This document shows positions 7,350 through 18,906 of a stretch of 64,000 nt of DNA, in pieces. How positions within the stretch are numbered: position 1 is the stretch's first letter; every line of letters begins with the position of its first letter. Origin of the DNA: Arenimonas fontis (GTDB taxonomy: Bacteria; Pseudomonadota; Gammaproteobacteria; Xanthomonadales; Xanthomonadaceae); assembly GCF_008386465.1 (NCBI RefSeq), contig NZ_VUOD01000004.1:186001-250000 (forward strand), in the 5' to 3' direction. Under the pieces are notes generated by a model. It had not been told where the DNA came from. It saw only the letters and a list, made by a program, of their open reading frames with translations, and ran no database searches. A program made the translations under genes and the position numbers.

Positions 7350-8438
7350 TCAGGGCACCAGCAACAGCCGCAGATCCGGCCCGATCTGCCGGATTTCGAC
7401 CAGCCGCAGCCCCAGCCGCTGCTCCATGCACGCCGGGTCCAGCCCGGCGAACAGCGGCCGGCCGCGCTCGCCCAGCAGCACCGGCGCCACGTACAACAGC
7501 AGCTCGTCCACCAGCCCGGCCTTGAGGAAGGCGCCGGACAGCGTGGCGCCGGCCTCCACCTGCACCTCGTTGACGCCGCGCTGGGCCAGCTGCGACAAGG
7601 CCGCGTGCAGGTCCAGGCCCCCGCCTTCGCGGCGCACGGCGAAGGCCTGCACCTCGTCGCCGTAGTCCGGAACGATGTCCTCGCCATGCACGGCCAGCGT
7701 CGGCGCGGCGTTGTCGGTCAGCAGGCCGGCCTTGCGCGGCAGCCGGCCGCGCTCGTCCAGCACCACCCGCAGCGGTGGCACGAAGGGGGTATCGTCCTCG
7801 AAGCGCACGGTCAGGCGCGGATCGTCGGCCAGCACGGTGCCGATGCCGGTGAGCACGGCGCCGGCCCGGGCACGCCAGCGCATCACGTCGGCGCGCGAGG
7901 CGGCGCTGCTGATCCACCTGGATTCGCCGCTGGCCAGGGCTGTGCGGCCGTCCAGGCTCATCGCCAGCTTCACCCGCAGCCAGGGCCGGCCCCGCTGCAC
8001 GCGCGAGAAGAAGCCGCGGTTGAGCTGCCGCGCCTGCGTCTCCATCAGGCCGTGCTCGACGGTGATGCCGGCCGCCTCCAGCTTGGCGAAACCCTGGCCC
8101 GACACCTGGTGGAAAGGATCGCGGCAGGCCGCCACCACCCGGGTGACGCCGGCGGCCACCAGGGCGTCGGCGCAGGGCGGCGTGCGGCCGTGGTGGGCAC
8201 AGGGCTCGAGGGTGACGTAGGCGGTGGCGCCGCGGGCGGCGGCGCCGGCGGCGGCCAGGGCATGCACTTCCGCATGCGGCTCGCCGGCGCGCACGTGCCA
8301 GCCCTCGCCCAGCACCCGGGCGCCATCGGCGATCACGCAGCCGACCATGGGATTGGGCTTGGTGGTGAAGGCGCCGCGCTCGGCCAGCTGCAGGGCGCGG
8401 GCCATGTGGGCGTGGTCGCTGGCAGTGAAACGGCTCAT
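7350..8438 (-). CDS. ribD: Bifunctional diaminohydroxyphosphoribosylaminopyrimidine deaminase / aminouracil reductase
   Basis: A 362-residue two-domain enzyme for the second and third steps of riboflavin synthesis. The N-terminal deaminase has the zinc site HAEVHAL and PCAHHGRTPPCADAL (His/Glu plus two Cys). The C-terminal NADPH reductase has KLAMSLDGRTA and the late block QVEAGATLSGAFL. The ATG at 8438 is preferred over upstream extensions because it overlaps the acetyltransferase stop (ATGA) and begins at the normal position before the deaminase fold. Confidence 0.95.
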   Translation of the reverse strand: MSRFTASDHAHMARALQLAERGAFTTKPNPMVGCVIADGARVLGEGWHVRAGEPHAEVHALAAAGAAARGATAYVTLEPCAHHGRTPPCADALVAAGVTRVVAACRDPFHQVSGQGFAKLEAAGITVEHGLMETQARQLNRGFFSRVQRGRPWLRVKLAMSLDGRTALASGESRWISSAASRADVMRWRARAGAVLTGIGTVLADDPRLTVRFEDDTPFVPPLRVVLDERGRLPRKAGLLTDNAAPTLAVHGEDIVPDYGDEVQAFAVRREGGGLDLHAALSQLAQRGVNEVQVEAGATLSGAFLKAGLVDELLLYVAPVLLGERGRPLFAGLDPACMEQRLGLRLVEIRQIGPDLRLLLVP

Positions 8439-8914
8439 GCCTGCGGACGGATGTCCATCAGGGTGACGCGGCGGCCGTGCAGGCTCGCCTCGCCGACGCG
8501 CTGCCAGCCCAGGCCGGCGTAGAAGGCCTCGTGCTCGGGCGTGAACAACCACAGCCGCGGCAGGCCCTCGCGCGCCGCCAGCGCCACCAGTTCCCGCACC
8601 AGCCGCTTGCCCAGGCCGCGGCCGCGCGCCGCCGGCAGCACGTAGAGGCTGGCCAGCCAGGCGTCGCCGAGGTCGCGGAACTCGGGCGCGTCCTCGCGCA
8701 CCAGGCTGACCGAACCCAGCGGCCGACCATCCTCCAGCGCCACCAGGGTGGTGGGCAGGTGGCGGCGGCTGGCGTGGTCGCGCAGTTCCGACTCGCACTC
8801 CTCCAGGGTCCAGGCGCCTTCGTACAGCCCCGCCCATTCGTCGTGGTGCCAGCGCGCCAGCAGCGGCACGCAGTCGGGCCGGTCGGCCAGGGGCACGATG
8901 GCGACGGCGCTCAC
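8435..8914 (-). CDS. GNAT-family N-acetyltransferase
   Basis: A 159-residue single-domain acetyltransferase. The acetyl-CoA-binding signature is [17 protein letters not shown] (R-x2-G-x-G/A) around residues 90-106, followed by [17 protein letters not shown]. Substrate unknown. It overlaps nrdR upstream and ribD downstream by 4 nt each, so it is embedded in the operon. The same position between nrdR and ribD is often occupied by such a gene in related bacteria, but no role in riboflavin or nucleotide metabolism can be read from the sequence. Confidence 0.88.
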   Translation of the reverse strand: MSAVAIVPLADRPDCVPLLARWHHDEWAGLYEGAWTLEECESELRDHASRRHLPTTLVALEDGRPLGSVSLVREDAPEFRDLGDAWLASLYVLPAARGRGLGKRLVRELVALAAREGLPRLWLFTPEHEAFYAGLGWQRVGEASLHGRRVTLMDIRPQA

Positions 8915-9423
8915 TGCCTGGCCTTGTCGCCGGGCTCCAGCAGGGACAACTGCAGGCCCTCCAGGCCGGGCAGATCGCGTTCCAGGCGCTCGATCTCCTC
9001 GCGGAAGGCCTGCACGTCCTCGAACTTGCGGTACACCGAGGCGAAGCGCACGTAGGCCACCTGGTCGAGCTTCTTGAGCTCGGCCATCACCAGCTCACCG
9101 ACCCGCAGCGATGGCAGTTCGCGTTCGCCGCTCAGGCGCAGGCCGTTGATCACCGCCCGCACCGCTTCCTCGATGTCGGCGGCCGGTACCGGCCGCTTCT
9201 GCAGGGCACGTTCGAAACTGGTGCGCAGTTTGCGCTCGTCGAAGGCCTCGCGGCGGCCGTCGCTCTTGACGATGGCCGGCAGCTTCAGCTCGGCGGTCTC
9301 GAAGGTATTGAAGCGCTCGCCGCAGGCCGGGCATTCGCGCCGGCGGCGGATGGTGCTGCCGTCCTCGCTGACGCGCGAGTCGATCACCCGGGTGTCTTCG
9401 TGCTGGCAGAAGGGGCAATGCAT
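8911..9423 (-). CDS. nrdR: Transcriptional repressor NrdR
   Basis: A 170-residue regulator of ribonucleotide reductase genes. It begins with the zinc ribbon CPFC...CPAC ([17 protein letters not shown], then [12 protein letters not shown]) and continues into an ATP-cone domain that senses ATP/dATP. It is slightly longer than the usual ~150 residues owing to a leucine/glutamate-rich C-terminal tail. It lies 26 nt downstream of glyA, a common partner in gammaproteobacteria. Confidence 0.96.
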   Translation of the reverse strand: MHCPFCQHEDTRVIDSRVSEDGSTIRRRRECPACGERFNTFETAELKLPAIVKSDGRREAFDERKLRTSFERALQKRPVPAADIEEAVRAVINGLRLSGERELPSLRVGELVMAELKKLDQVAYVRFASVYRKFEDVQAFREEIERLERDLPGLEGLQLSLLEPGDKARQ

Positions 9424-9449
9424 CGGCGATCAGGGCGCGGACCGGCGCC

Positions 9450-10703
9450 TCATCCGTACACCGGGAACTGCCGGCACTGCCTGACGACGTTCTCGCGCAC
9501 GCCGGCGATCAGACTCTCGTCGGTCGGCGCGTCCAGCACGTCGCAGATCCAGTTGGCCAGGGCCACGCAGTCCGGCTCCTTGTAGCCGCGCGTGGTCACC
9601 GCCGGTGTGCCGATGCGCAGGCCGGAGGTGACGAAGGGGGAGCGCGGGTCGCCCGGCACCGAGTTCTTGTTCACGGTGATGTGGGCGGCGCCGAGCGCGG
9701 CTTCCGCGTCCTTGCCGGTGACCTCGCGGCCGATCAGGTCTATCAGCATCAGGTGGTTCTCGGTGCCGCCGGAAACGATCTTGTAGCCGCGGGCGGTGAT
9801 GGCCTTGGCCATGGCTTGGGCATTACGCAGCACCTGCTGCTGGTACTCCTTGAAAGCCGGCTCCAGCGCTTCCTTGAAGGCCACTGCCTTGGCGGCTATC
9901 ACGTGCATCAGCGGGCCGCCCTGGATGCCGGGGAAGACGATGCTCTGCAGCTTCTTCTCCAGCTCCGCATCCGGTGCCCTGGCCAGGATGATGCCGCCGC
10001 GCGGGCCACGCAGGGTCTTGTGCGTGGTCGAGGTGACCACGTGCGCGTGCGGCAGCGGGTTCGGATACACGCCGGCGGCGATCAGGCCGGCGACGTGCGC
10101 CATGTCCACGAACAGCCAGGCGCCGACCTTGTCGGCGATGGCGCGGAAGCGGGCCCAGTCCACCACCTGCGAATAGGCGGAAAAGCCGGCGACCACCATC
10201 TTCGGCTTGTGCTCCAGCGCCAGCCGTTCGACCTCGTCGTAGTCGATCAGGCCCTGCCCGTTCACGCCGTACTGCACGGCGTTGAACAACTTGCCCGAGA
10301 GATTGACCTTGGCGCCGTGGGTCAGGTGGCCGCCGTGCGCCAGCGACATGCCGAGGATGGTGTCGCCCGGCTGCAGCAGGGCGAAGTACACCGCCTGGTT
10401 GGCTTGCGAGCCGCTGTGCGGCTGCACGTTGGCATAGTCGGCGCCGAACAGCTGCTTCACCCGCTCGATGGCCAGCCTCTCGGCCACGTCCACGTATTCG
10501 CAGCCGCCGTAGTAACGCTTGCCCGGATAGCCTTCCGCGTACTTGTTGGTCAGCACGCTGCCCTGGGCCTCCAGCACGCGCGGGCTGGCGTAGTTCTCGC
10601 TGGCGATCAGCTCGACGTGGTCCTCCTGGCGGCTGCGCTCGTCGGCGATGGCCTGGGCCAGTTCGGGGTCGTAGCCGGCGATCTGCAGGTCCTTGGCGAA
10701 CAT
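9450..10703 (-). CDS. glyA: Serine hydroxymethyltransferase
   Basis: A 417-residue PLP enzyme interconverting serine and glycine and supplying methylene-tetrahydrofolate. Characteristic blocks are [31 protein letters not shown] and [15 protein letters not shown], which contains the PLP lysine. I chose the ATG at 10703 ([15 protein letters not shown]) as the normal N-terminus; the frame stays open 35 codons further upstream, but that extension is low-complexity. It is the first gene of the run down to pgpA. Confidence 0.97.
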   Translation of the reverse strand: MFAKDLQIAGYDPELAQAIADERSRQEDHVELIASENYASPRVLEAQGSVLTNKYAEGYPGKRYYGGCEYVDVAERLAIERVKQLFGADYANVQPHSGSQANQAVYFALLQPGDTILGMSLAHGGHLTHGAKVNLSGKLFNAVQYGVNGQGLIDYDEVERLALEHKPKMVVAGFSAYSQVVDWARFRAIADKVGAWLFVDMAHVAGLIAAGVYPNPLPHAHVVTSTTHKTLRGPRGGIILARAPDAELEKKLQSIVFPGIQGGPLMHVIAAKAVAFKEALEPAFKEYQQQVLRNAQAMAKAITARGYKIVSGGTENHLMLIDLIGREVTGKDAEAALGAAHITVNKNSVPGDPRSPFVTSGLRIGTPAVTTRGYKEPDCVALANWICDVLDAPTDESLIAGVRENVVRQCRQFPVYG

Positions 10704-10843
10704 CCTGGGCTTCCGGGGCGGATACGGGCCGGAAAGTGTAGCCCCGGCAGCCATTTGCGGCCAGCTTGCAACGTTGCCGGCGGCCGCCGGGCGGGAAGCT
10801 TCGGCCATGCCCCTGCCCTCCCCGCCGGCGCCGGCCCCTTTGC

Positions 10844-12205
10844 TCAGCGCTCGCCCAGCCGGTACCAGTCCACCCGCCGGGTCAGGGCCATTACCGTGGC
10901 CAGAGCGGCGAACAGCAGGCCGCTGCCGACCAGCAGTGCGTGGTCTTCCGAGCGCAGCAGGGCGTACAGCAGCCCGTACAGGGCCGCCAGCCCGGCGCCG
11001 AAGCCCCAGCCACGACCGGCGCCGCCCAACACCGCCGCCAGGTAGTAGCCGAGCAGGCCACTGCAGGCCAGGGCGGCGATGGCGTAGGCCGTCCCGAAGC
11101 CGATGTGCTCGGACAGCGACAGCAACAGCAGGTAGAACATGGCCAGGGCCAGCCCGGTCAGGCCGTACTGCACCGCGTGCACCGGTCGCGCCGCCAGGGC
11201 CTCGACCAGGAAGACCGCGCCGAACACCAGGGCCAGGAACAGCAGGGCGTATTTCATCGCCCGCTCGGTCATCAGGTAGCGGTCTACCGGCTCCACCAGG
11301 CGCAGGCCGATGCCGCCACCCTGCAGGGCCTCGCAGTCGGGGCGGGTGGCGGCGCAGGCGGCCAGTGCCGAGGGCACCCGGCTGGACAGGCCCGACAGGG
11401 CCCAGCGCGCCCGGAAACCCTGCCCGTCCAGGGCCGATTCCAGCGGCAGGTACTGGCCGGCGAAACCCGGGTGCGGCCAGTCCCCGCGCAGGGCCACGGT
11501 GGTTTCGCCGCCCGAGGGCAGCACCTCCAGGGTGCCGGTGCCGACTAGGTCCATCTCCACCGCGATCCGCATCGGCTGCTCCAGCCGCGCCGGGTCGATC
11601 TCCGCCTGGAAACCTTCCGGCAGCCAGGCCAGTGGCGTGCCGGCCGCCGGCGGAAGCTCGCGCCCGTCCAGGCGAAGGCGCTGGCCGCGCAGGCCACGGT
11701 TGTCGCCCAGGCCCAGCACCAGCCAGGCCCGCCGCGGGCGCAGCTGCAGATCGGGCAGGCGCGGCAAGGCCGGTACCAGTTCGGCCTCCATTTTCAGCGC
11801 GGCATGGAACAGCGGCACGCTGAACAGGCTGCGGCCGCGCCGCTCCACCCGCAGCTGGCCGTCCAGGTCGATCCGTTCCGGGGCCACCACCACGAGTTCG
11901 GTCGCGCCTTCATCCCAATGCCAGGCAGCCGCGTCCGTCCCGGCCGCGTCCGGTGCGCGGGCCCCGTCACCGCCGTCCCAGGCGGCCGGCGCCCGCCGGC
12001 GCACCCCTCGCCGCCAGCGCTCGGCCTCGATCACCAGCAACGGACCCACCACACGCTGGTTGCCGGCCGACGCGCGGGCGATCTCCATCGCCACCTCGCG
12101 GCCCCGCTGCTGGCGTTCCGCCACCAGCCCGTCCAGCAGGGCCAGCGGCACCAGCAGCACGATCATCAGGCCTCCGACCAGGACCAGTTTCCATCCGATG
12201 CGCAT
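10844..12205 (-). CDS. creD: CreD-family inner membrane protein
   Basis: A 453-residue protein with one N-terminal membrane helix (about 5-25), a large periplasmic domain (to about 290), and a block of five to six C-terminal helices starting near [19 protein letters not shown]. That layout, with [25 protein letters not shown]-type helices, is typical of CreD (colicin E2 tolerance / envelope integrity). The molecular function is poorly known. It stands alone, without creABC nearby. The start at 12205 has a GGGGAG site and gives the usual length. Confidence 0.88.
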   Translation of the reverse strand: MRIGWKLVLVGGLMIVLLVPLALLDGLVAERQQRGREVAMEIARASAGNQRVVGPLLVIEAERWRRGVRRRAPAAWDGGDGARAPDAAGTDAAAWHWDEGATELVVVAPERIDLDGQLRVERRGRSLFSVPLFHAALKMEAELVPALPRLPDLQLRPRRAWLVLGLGDNRGLRGQRLRLDGRELPPAAGTPLAWLPEGFQAEIDPARLEQPMRIAVEMDLVGTGTLEVLPSGGETTVALRGDWPHPGFAGQYLPLESALDGQGFRARWALSGLSSRVPSALAACAATRPDCEALQGGGIGLRLVEPVDRYLMTERAMKYALLFLALVFGAVFLVEALAARPVHAVQYGLTGLALAMFYLLLLSLSEHIGFGTAYAIAALACSGLLGYYLAAVLGGAGRGWGFGAGLAALYGLLYALLRSEDHALLVGSGLLFAALATVMALTRRVDWYRLGER

Positions 12206-12551
12206 GCTCGCGCTCCCCCGAACGCCGCCCGTCGCGGCCCGGCAAGGAAACCGCCGCCGTCGGGCCGTGCCCGGGCGCAATGCGGGCAATTCGCGGGCAG
12301 CCGGACGGGCGCGACGGTGGCCGGCCCGCTCGCGTGGCACATGCATCGGCCGGCGATCCGGCGGCGGCGCACGACCGGCCGGCGCCGCGGACCGGCCGCG
12401 TCAGGCCATGCGGGTTCGCGCGGGGTGCAGCCAGAAGCCGCCTGGGCGATAATGCGCCACCCTCCGATTCCCGGATCGGCTGCGCGCCCGCCGCGCGGCC
12501 CACACCCCCTTACCGGCCGCGCGTGGCGCCGGCCCCGTCAGAGAGACCGCG
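12206..12551. other. Divergent intergenic region between creD and ettA (346 bp)
   Basis: No gene is supported here; frames that cross it are GC-rich shadows. It must hold promoters for both neighbours. A candidate -10, GATAAT (12448-12453), faces ettA but lacks a recognisable -35. No hairpins, riboswitch-like structure or repeats stood out. Confidence 0.4.
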
Positions 12552-14213
<1,662 letters not shown>

Positions 14214-14233
14214 TCGCACCACCTGCTGTACCG

Positions 14234-14258
14234 GCGGCCATTCCTTCGGGGCGGCCGC
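14234..14258. terminator. Hairpin between convergent ettA and glycosyltransferase gene
   Basis: GCGGCC (14234-14239) pairs with GGCCGC (14253-14258), with an inner CC/GG pairing closed by a TTCG tetraloop. It sits in the 66-bp gap between two converging genes, so it may end both transcripts. No strong T-run follows. Confidence 0.4.
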
Positions 14259-14279
14259 TGTACTTTGGCCTGTCGCTGG

Positions 14280-15149
14280 TCAGCGCGCGACCAGGCGGCG
14301 GAGGACGGCGGCAAGGAAGTGGGCCCAGAGGGCCAGCCAGATGAGCGGGTGTTGCCAGGCGGGGACGGTGGCGGCCTCGAAACGGCGGAAATAGCGCCAC
14401 ATGCCGCGATGCTTGTGCCACTCGACGAAGAACGGGCGCCGGCGACTGGATACGCCGCGGACGTGCGTCACGCGAAGATCATTGGCCACCAGCACCTCGT
14501 AACCGGCCTGGCGCACCCGCCGGCACAGGTCCAGGTCCTCGGCGTGCAGGCGATAGCCCTCATCGAAGCCGCCCAGACGGACGAACAGCACCGCCGGCAG
14601 CAACATCAGCGCGCCGGAAACCGCGTCCACCGGTTGCAGGGTCGGGGCGGCAGGGTCGCGGCCCAGGTACAGGTCGTCGCGCCGGCCGAAGCGTAGCAGC
14701 AGATCGCGCAGGCTCGGGTCGGCGCGCCGGCTGGACGGGTCGATCGCGCCGTCCTCGCCCACCAGCTCGACCCCCAACAGGCCGGCGCCCGGTCGTGCCC
14801 GGGCATGCTCGACCAGACGCGAGAGCGTCTGCGCCTCGACGTAGGCGTCGGGGTTGACGAAGGCCAGCCAGGGCTGCGACAGCGCGGTCGCGCCCTGGTT
14901 GCAGGCGGCGCCGAAACCGCGGTTGTGCCGGTTGCGCACCAGCGACAGCCGCGGCTCGCCTTCCGCCAGCCGCTCGACGATCGCGCAGCTTTCGTCGTCC
15001 GAGGCGTTGTCCACCACCACCACCCGCTCGACATCGTGGGCAGCAAGCAGGTGTCGCAGGCAGGTCCCAAGCGTGGCGGCGCTGCGGTAGCTGACCACCA
15101 CCACGCCGATGGCGCTGGCGCCGGTACGGGAAGGAGGCAGGGCGTTCAT
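14280..15149 (-). CDS. Family 2 glycosyltransferase (rhamnosyltransferase-like)
   Basis: A 289-residue GT-A enzyme. The N-terminal nucleotide-sugar domain has VVVSYRSAATL, VVVVDNASDDES and the metal-binding NPDAYVE, with RGFGAACNQG between them. The acceptor-side block is EDLDLCRRVRQAGY. A C-terminal hydrophobic stretch (LIWLALWAHFLAAVL) may touch the membrane. It resembles WcaA/RfbN-type transferases of cell-surface polysaccharides. The acceptor is unknown. It overlaps the preceding glycosyltransferase (ATGA) and ends the type II secretion transcript, so it might glycosylate secreted or surface components, but that is only inferred from position. Confidence 0.85.
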   Translation of the reverse strand: MNALPPSRTGASAIGVVVVSYRSAATLGTCLRHLLAAHDVERVVVVDNASDDESCAIVERLAEGEPRLSLVRNRHNRGFGAACNQGATALSQPWLAFVNPDAYVEAQTLSRLVEHARARPGAGLLGVELVGEDGAIDPSSRRADPSLRDLLLRFGRRDDLYLGRDPAAPTLQPVDAVSGALMLLPAVLFVRLGGFDEGYRLHAEDLDLCRRVRQAGYEVLVANDLRVTHVRGVSSRRRPFFVEWHKHRGMWRYFRRFEAATVPAWQHPLIWLALWAHFLAAVLRRLVAR

Positions 15150-16003
15150 GGCGACGACCGGCCGAACAGATCGCCTTGCGGGCCGGTACGCGCCAGCTCG
15201 TCCAGGCTTTCCTGCAGCGCGCGGCGCGCCGACCGCAGCGGATCCTCGAGGATGAAGCGGGCCATGCGCTCGTGCTGGTCCGGCCAGCGGGCCAGCAGGC
15301 GGGCCAGGTCTTCGGCCTGATCCGGTGTGACCGGCGCCGACTCTGCGGACCGGCGCGCCACGAAAACCGATTCGCACAGCAGGTGGCGCCAGCCCATGGC
15401 ATCGGCGCGGCGACACCAATCGGCAAGCGCCTGCTCGAGGTGGCGGAAGGTAACCGCGTCGAAATCGCCGAAGCGGCGCAGGGCCTCACGCCGCAACAAC
15501 ACCGCCGGGCCAGCGGCGGCGGGCAGCTGCGCCGGCACCCGGGTTCTGCCTGCGACCGCGGCCCGCTGCAGCTCGGCCGGATCGGCGGGTGGCGGCGACG
15601 GTTCGCAGAACTGCGGAAAACCGCAGATCTCGCCGTCGTTGCTCCATGCGGAAAGGCTGGCGACGTCGCCGGCGTCCCGGGCCGCCGCGGCGAACGCCGA
15701 AAGCCACTCGCCTGCCGGCAGCACGTCGGGCGCCAGCAGCACCACGTCGGATTCGCCCGCCTCGGCGAAGGCGGCGTTGCAGGCGGCCGGCAGGCCACGC
15801 GGCCGCTCGCCGCGCAGGTGCCGGGCCGCCAGGCGGGTGCCGGCGCACCACCCGGAAAGCAGGCCGGCCGCGCGCGGATCGCCGCTGGCGTCGTCCGCCA
15901 GCAGCACGACGGCGCCAGCGTCCAGGCTTCGGTCCAGGGCGGCGAGGCAGGCGTCCAGGGCCGCCAACGCGCCCCGGATCGGCACGATCACCGTCGGAAG
16001 CAT
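15146..16003 (-). CDS. Family 2 glycosyltransferase-like protein
   Basis: A 285-residue protein with a GT-A-type start (TVIVPIRGALAALDACLAAL), the nucleotide-binding DDASGDPRA, and VVLLAPDVLPAGEWL where family 2 enzymes have their DxD region. Here the region reads APDV, so metal binding is uncertain. Later blocks (SNDGEICGFPQF, FGDFDAVTFRHLEQAL) fit O-antigen-type transferases. Its ATG is one base after the gspD stop and its stop overlaps the next glycosyltransferase, so it is co-transcribed with the secretion genes. Confidence 0.7.
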   Translation of the reverse strand: MLPTVIVPIRGALAALDACLAALDRSLDAGAVVLLADDASGDPRAAGLLSGWCAGTRLAARHLRGERPRGLPAACNAAFAEAGESDVVLLAPDVLPAGEWLSAFAAAARDAGDVASLSAWSNDGEICGFPQFCEPSPPPADPAELQRAAVAGRTRVPAQLPAAAGPAVLLRREALRRFGDFDAVTFRHLEQALADWCRRADAMGWRHLLCESVFVARRSAESAPVTPDQAEDLARLLARWPDQHERMARFILEDPLRSARRALQESLDELARTGPQGDLFGRSSP

Positions 16004-16004
16004 G

Positions 16005-18188
16005 TCAGCGGCCGCCGTCGTCCTCGCGCCGCAGCGGCTCCAGGGCGCGGAAGCGCTCGCCGTATTCGTCGGTGAGCCGGCGCGCTTCGTCCGGGTCGCG
16101 GATCACCCGCGGCGTCACCAGCACCACCACCTCGGTGCGGCGGTTTTCCCTGGTCTTGCGCCCGAACAGGCCGCCGACCACCGGCAGGCGCACCAGACCT
16201 GGCACGCCGGTGCTGCCGTCCAGCGAGGTGTCGGAGATCAGGCCGGCCAGCATCACCGTTTCGCCGCTGCGGATCGCCGCCTCGGTGGTCAGCTTGCGCT
16301 TGTTGATTGGCAGGTTGCCGTTCTCGTCGGGCGTGTCGCCGGGCGAGCTGACTTCCTGTTCGATTTCCATGAACACGGTGCCATCGCGGCTGATACGCGG
16401 GGTCACGGTCATGATCACGCCGGTATCCAGGTATTGCACCTGGGTGAAGGTGCCGTCGCTGCCGCCGGGCTGGTCGCCGACGATCGGATTGAAGGTGGTG
16501 GAATTGACCGGGATCTTGGTGCCGACGTCGAGCTTGGCTTCGGCGTTGTTGCGTACGACCACCGACGGCGTGGACAGCACCCGGACGTTGGACACATCGT
16601 CGAGCGCGCTGATGATGGCGGCGGCATTGCGGCCCAGGAAGGTCCAGCCCAGGCCCTCGTCGCCGACACTGCCGGCCAGGTCGCCCCAGATCCTGCGGCC
16701 GGCCGCGGACGGCAGCCCCGCCCCGTCCACCACCGCGTTCTCGAAGAACCAGTTCACGCCGTAGCTGAGCTTGCCGCTGAGCTCCACCTCGACCACCTGG
16801 GCCTCGATGTGCACCTGCAGCGGCATGGTGTCCAGGCGCTCGATGGCGCGGCGGATGGACTCCCACTGCGCCGGCGTCGCCCGCACCAGCAGGGCGTTGC
16901 CGGCCTCGACCGCGCTGATCGAGACGTCGCCGGCGCCGCCCATGGCGATGCCACCCCCTTCCCGGCCGCCGGCGCCGCCCTTGCCACCGGCGCCGCCTGC
17001 CGCCGCGCGTGCGGCGGGATCGGCGGCGTCGGGCGCCGGCGTCTCGATAGAGCGGATCTGCACCGGTTCCAGGCCCGGCATCAGCGACGGCGCGCCAGCT
17101 TCGGCGCCACCCGCGCGGCCGCCGCCGGCGCCGAACACCTGGCCCAACTGCTCGGCCAGGTCGGCCGCCTTCATGTACAGCACCTCGTAGGTGTACAGGC
17201 GCGCGCCCTCGCCGCCGCCGGCGTCCAGGCGTTCGATCCAGCGCTGCGCCTCACGCAGATAATCGGCCTGCGGCGTGATCACCAGCACCGCGTTCTGGCC
17301 CCGCAGCGGCATGAAACGGAACATGCCGGCCACCGGCGTACCGCTCTCGGAGCCGAACACCCGCTCCAGTTCCTCTACCACGTCGGCGGCATCGGCCGAC
17401 AGCAGCGGAAAGACGCCCACCGACATGCCCTTGAGCCAGTCCACGTCGAAGATCTCGACGGTACGCAGGTAGTTCTGCAACTCGGCCCGGCTGCCGGCCA
17501 GCACGATCAGGTTGCGCGCCGCGTCCACGCTGACCACGGCATTGGGCCGGGCGTAGGGCTCCAGCAGCTTCTTCATCTCGCCGGCCGAGATGTAGCGCAG
17601 CGGTACCGCCCGCAACTCGTAGCCGCGGGCATCGGCCGCGCCGCCGGTCCGCGGCGACAGGTTGCCGGCAATGGCCTGTTCGGTCGGCAGTACGTTGTAG
17701 CGGCCGTCGGCCCAGACCAGGCGGGCGTTGTTCCAGCCCAGCACCATTTCCAGCAGGCTCAGGGCCTGGGCTGCGTCCACCGGCCGGGGCGTCGCCAGGG
17801 TGACGGTGCCCTGCACCTGCGGCGCGATCACGTAGTTCTGCCGCAGCAGGTCGCCCAGGATGGCCTTGACCACCGCATGCACCGACTCGCCCTCGAAATT
17901 GAAGGTGGCCTCGCCCGGCGCGTCCAGCGAGGGCGGCGGGGTGGCCGCCAGGCGCTGGTTGATGACCTGGCCGCTGCCCGGGCTGAGCTGCGGCGAGACC
18001 GGCGCGGGGGCCGCGGCCGCGGCATCGCCGCCGATCTCGGCGGATTCCCCGGCAGGCGCGCCCACCCCCTGGCCGGCCAGAGGATCGGCGCCGCGCTGGA
18101 TGGTCGGAGCAGGGACGCTGGCGCAACCGGCCAGCAGGACCAACAGCGCGGCAGCGATCGGGGGAAGGAGTCTGAGGTCGGACATCAT
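16005..18188 (-). CDS. gspD: Type II secretion system secretin GspD (XpsD)
   Basis: A 727-residue outer-membrane secretin forming the export pore. It has a lipoprotein signal with lipobox L19-A20-G21-C22, so it is probably self-piloting. N0-N3 ring domains follow. A Gly/Ala-rich linker (PAARAAAGGAGG...) splits the N-domains, and the C-terminal secretin domain ends with VPGLVRLPVVGGLFG and EVVVLVTPRVIRD. It is the last gsp gene of the operon, as in Xanthomonas, rather than second as in Klebsiella or Escherichia. Confidence 0.95.
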   Translation of the reverse strand: MMSDLRLLPPIAAALLVLLAGCASVPAPTIQRGADPLAGQGVGAPAGESAEIGGDAAAAAPAPVSPQLSPGSGQVINQRLAATPPPSLDAPGEATFNFEGESVHAVVKAILGDLLRQNYVIAPQVQGTVTLATPRPVDAAQALSLLEMVLGWNNARLVWADGRYNVLPTEQAIAGNLSPRTGGAADARGYELRAVPLRYISAGEMKKLLEPYARPNAVVSVDAARNLIVLAGSRAELQNYLRTVEIFDVDWLKGMSVGVFPLLSADAADVVEELERVFGSESGTPVAGMFRFMPLRGQNAVLVITPQADYLREAQRWIERLDAGGGEGARLYTYEVLYMKAADLAEQLGQVFGAGGGRAGGAEAGAPSLMPGLEPVQIRSIETPAPDAADPAARAAAGGAGGKGGAGGREGGGIAMGGAGDVSISAVEAGNALLVRATPAQWESIRRAIERLDTMPLQVHIEAQVVEVELSGKLSYGVNWFFENAVVDGAGLPSAAGRRIWGDLAGSVGDEGLGWTFLGRNAAAIISALDDVSNVRVLSTPSVVVRNNAEAKLDVGTKIPVNSTTFNPIVGDQPGGSDGTFTQVQYLDTGVIMTVTPRISRDGTVFMEIEQEVSSPGDTPDENGNLPINKRKLTTEAAIRSGETVMLAGLISDTSLDGSTGVPGLVRLPVVGGLFGRKTRENRRTEVVVLVTPRVIRDPDEARRLTDEYGERFRALEPLRREDDGGR

Positions 18189-18192
18189 CGGG

Positions 18193-18906
18193 CTACTCTA
18201 CCTGTTCGCCGCGTTCACGGGCTTCGGCCTCGGCCCGCATCTGCGCCCGACGGGCCTCGATGCGACGACGGATCGCTTCCACCTGCGCTTCCTGGCTGGC
18301 GGGCGCGGCGCGAGCCTCATCGCCGACGGGTGCCGGGGTCGCGGCCCTGCCGGGATCCGGCCCGGCGGATTCGTCGCGCACCGGGTCCGGACCGGCGGCC
18401 GGCACGCCCGCGCCGCGGCCGTCGAAGACCCGCAGCGCAAGCTCGCGCCGGCCTTCCGGCCCCTCGAACACGGCCAGGCGCGGCGCCAGTTCGACCAGCC
18501 GCCAGGCGGTTCCCGGCACCGCTTCGCCCAGGCGTACCTTGCGCGTCTCGCCGCCCCCGCTGGGCTGAAGCAGGGCCAGACGCGTGTCGCCGACGATCAG
18601 CACGCTGGACAGCACCAGGGACTCCAGGCTGTCCTCCGCCTGCTCGCCTCGGGCCATCGGCGCCGGACGCCGGTCGAAGCTGAGCAGGGGCCGGGCGCCC
18701 ACTTCGCCGTAATCCGCCAGCGGACCCAGGCGCGAGCGCGCTTCGCGCAGCTCGACCCGCGGCAGCGGCGGCCGCATCGCCGGATCGTCCGGCAAGGGAC
18801 CGCTGCGGCCGCCCAGGCCGGCCAGGGCCAGCAGCAGCAACGCCGCCGACCAGGCCGCCAGTGCCGCCGCGAAGGCATTGCCGGGGCGCAACGACTCAAT
18901 CATCAC
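18193..18906 (-). CDS. gspN: Type II secretion protein XpsN (GspC-like inner-membrane linker)
   Basis: A 237-residue protein with one N-terminal membrane helix (about 11-31), a periplasmic segment with RPLLSFDRRPAP, and a GspC homology-region-like beta domain (SLVLSSVLIVGDTRLALL ... RKVRLGEAVPG ... LALRVFDG). The tail is acidic/basic and low-complexity (EAIRRRIEARRAQ...). In Xanthomonas, XpsN is the GspC counterpart that links the inner-membrane platform to the secretin. Position between gspM (11-nt overlap) and gspD supports this. It has no PDZ domain. Confidence 0.85.
   Translation of the reverse strand: MMIESLRPGNAFAAALAAWSAALLLLALAGLGGRSGPLPDDPAMRPPLPRVELREARSRLGPLADYGEVGARPLLSFDRRPAPMARGEQAEDSLESLVLSSVLIVGDTRLALLQPSGGGETRKVRLGEAVPGTAWRLVELAPRLAVFEGPEGRRELALRVFDGRGAGVPAAGPDPVRDESAGPDPGRAATPAPVGDEARAAPASQEAQVEAIRRRIEARRAQMRAEAEARERGEQVE

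Noticed and set aside
15327-18683. A 1118-codon open frame on the plus strand opposite gspD and neighbours
   Set aside because: It is antisense to a clearly recognised secretin and glycosyltransferase, has Arg/Gly/Ala-rich composition typical of GC shadows, and shows no known domain.
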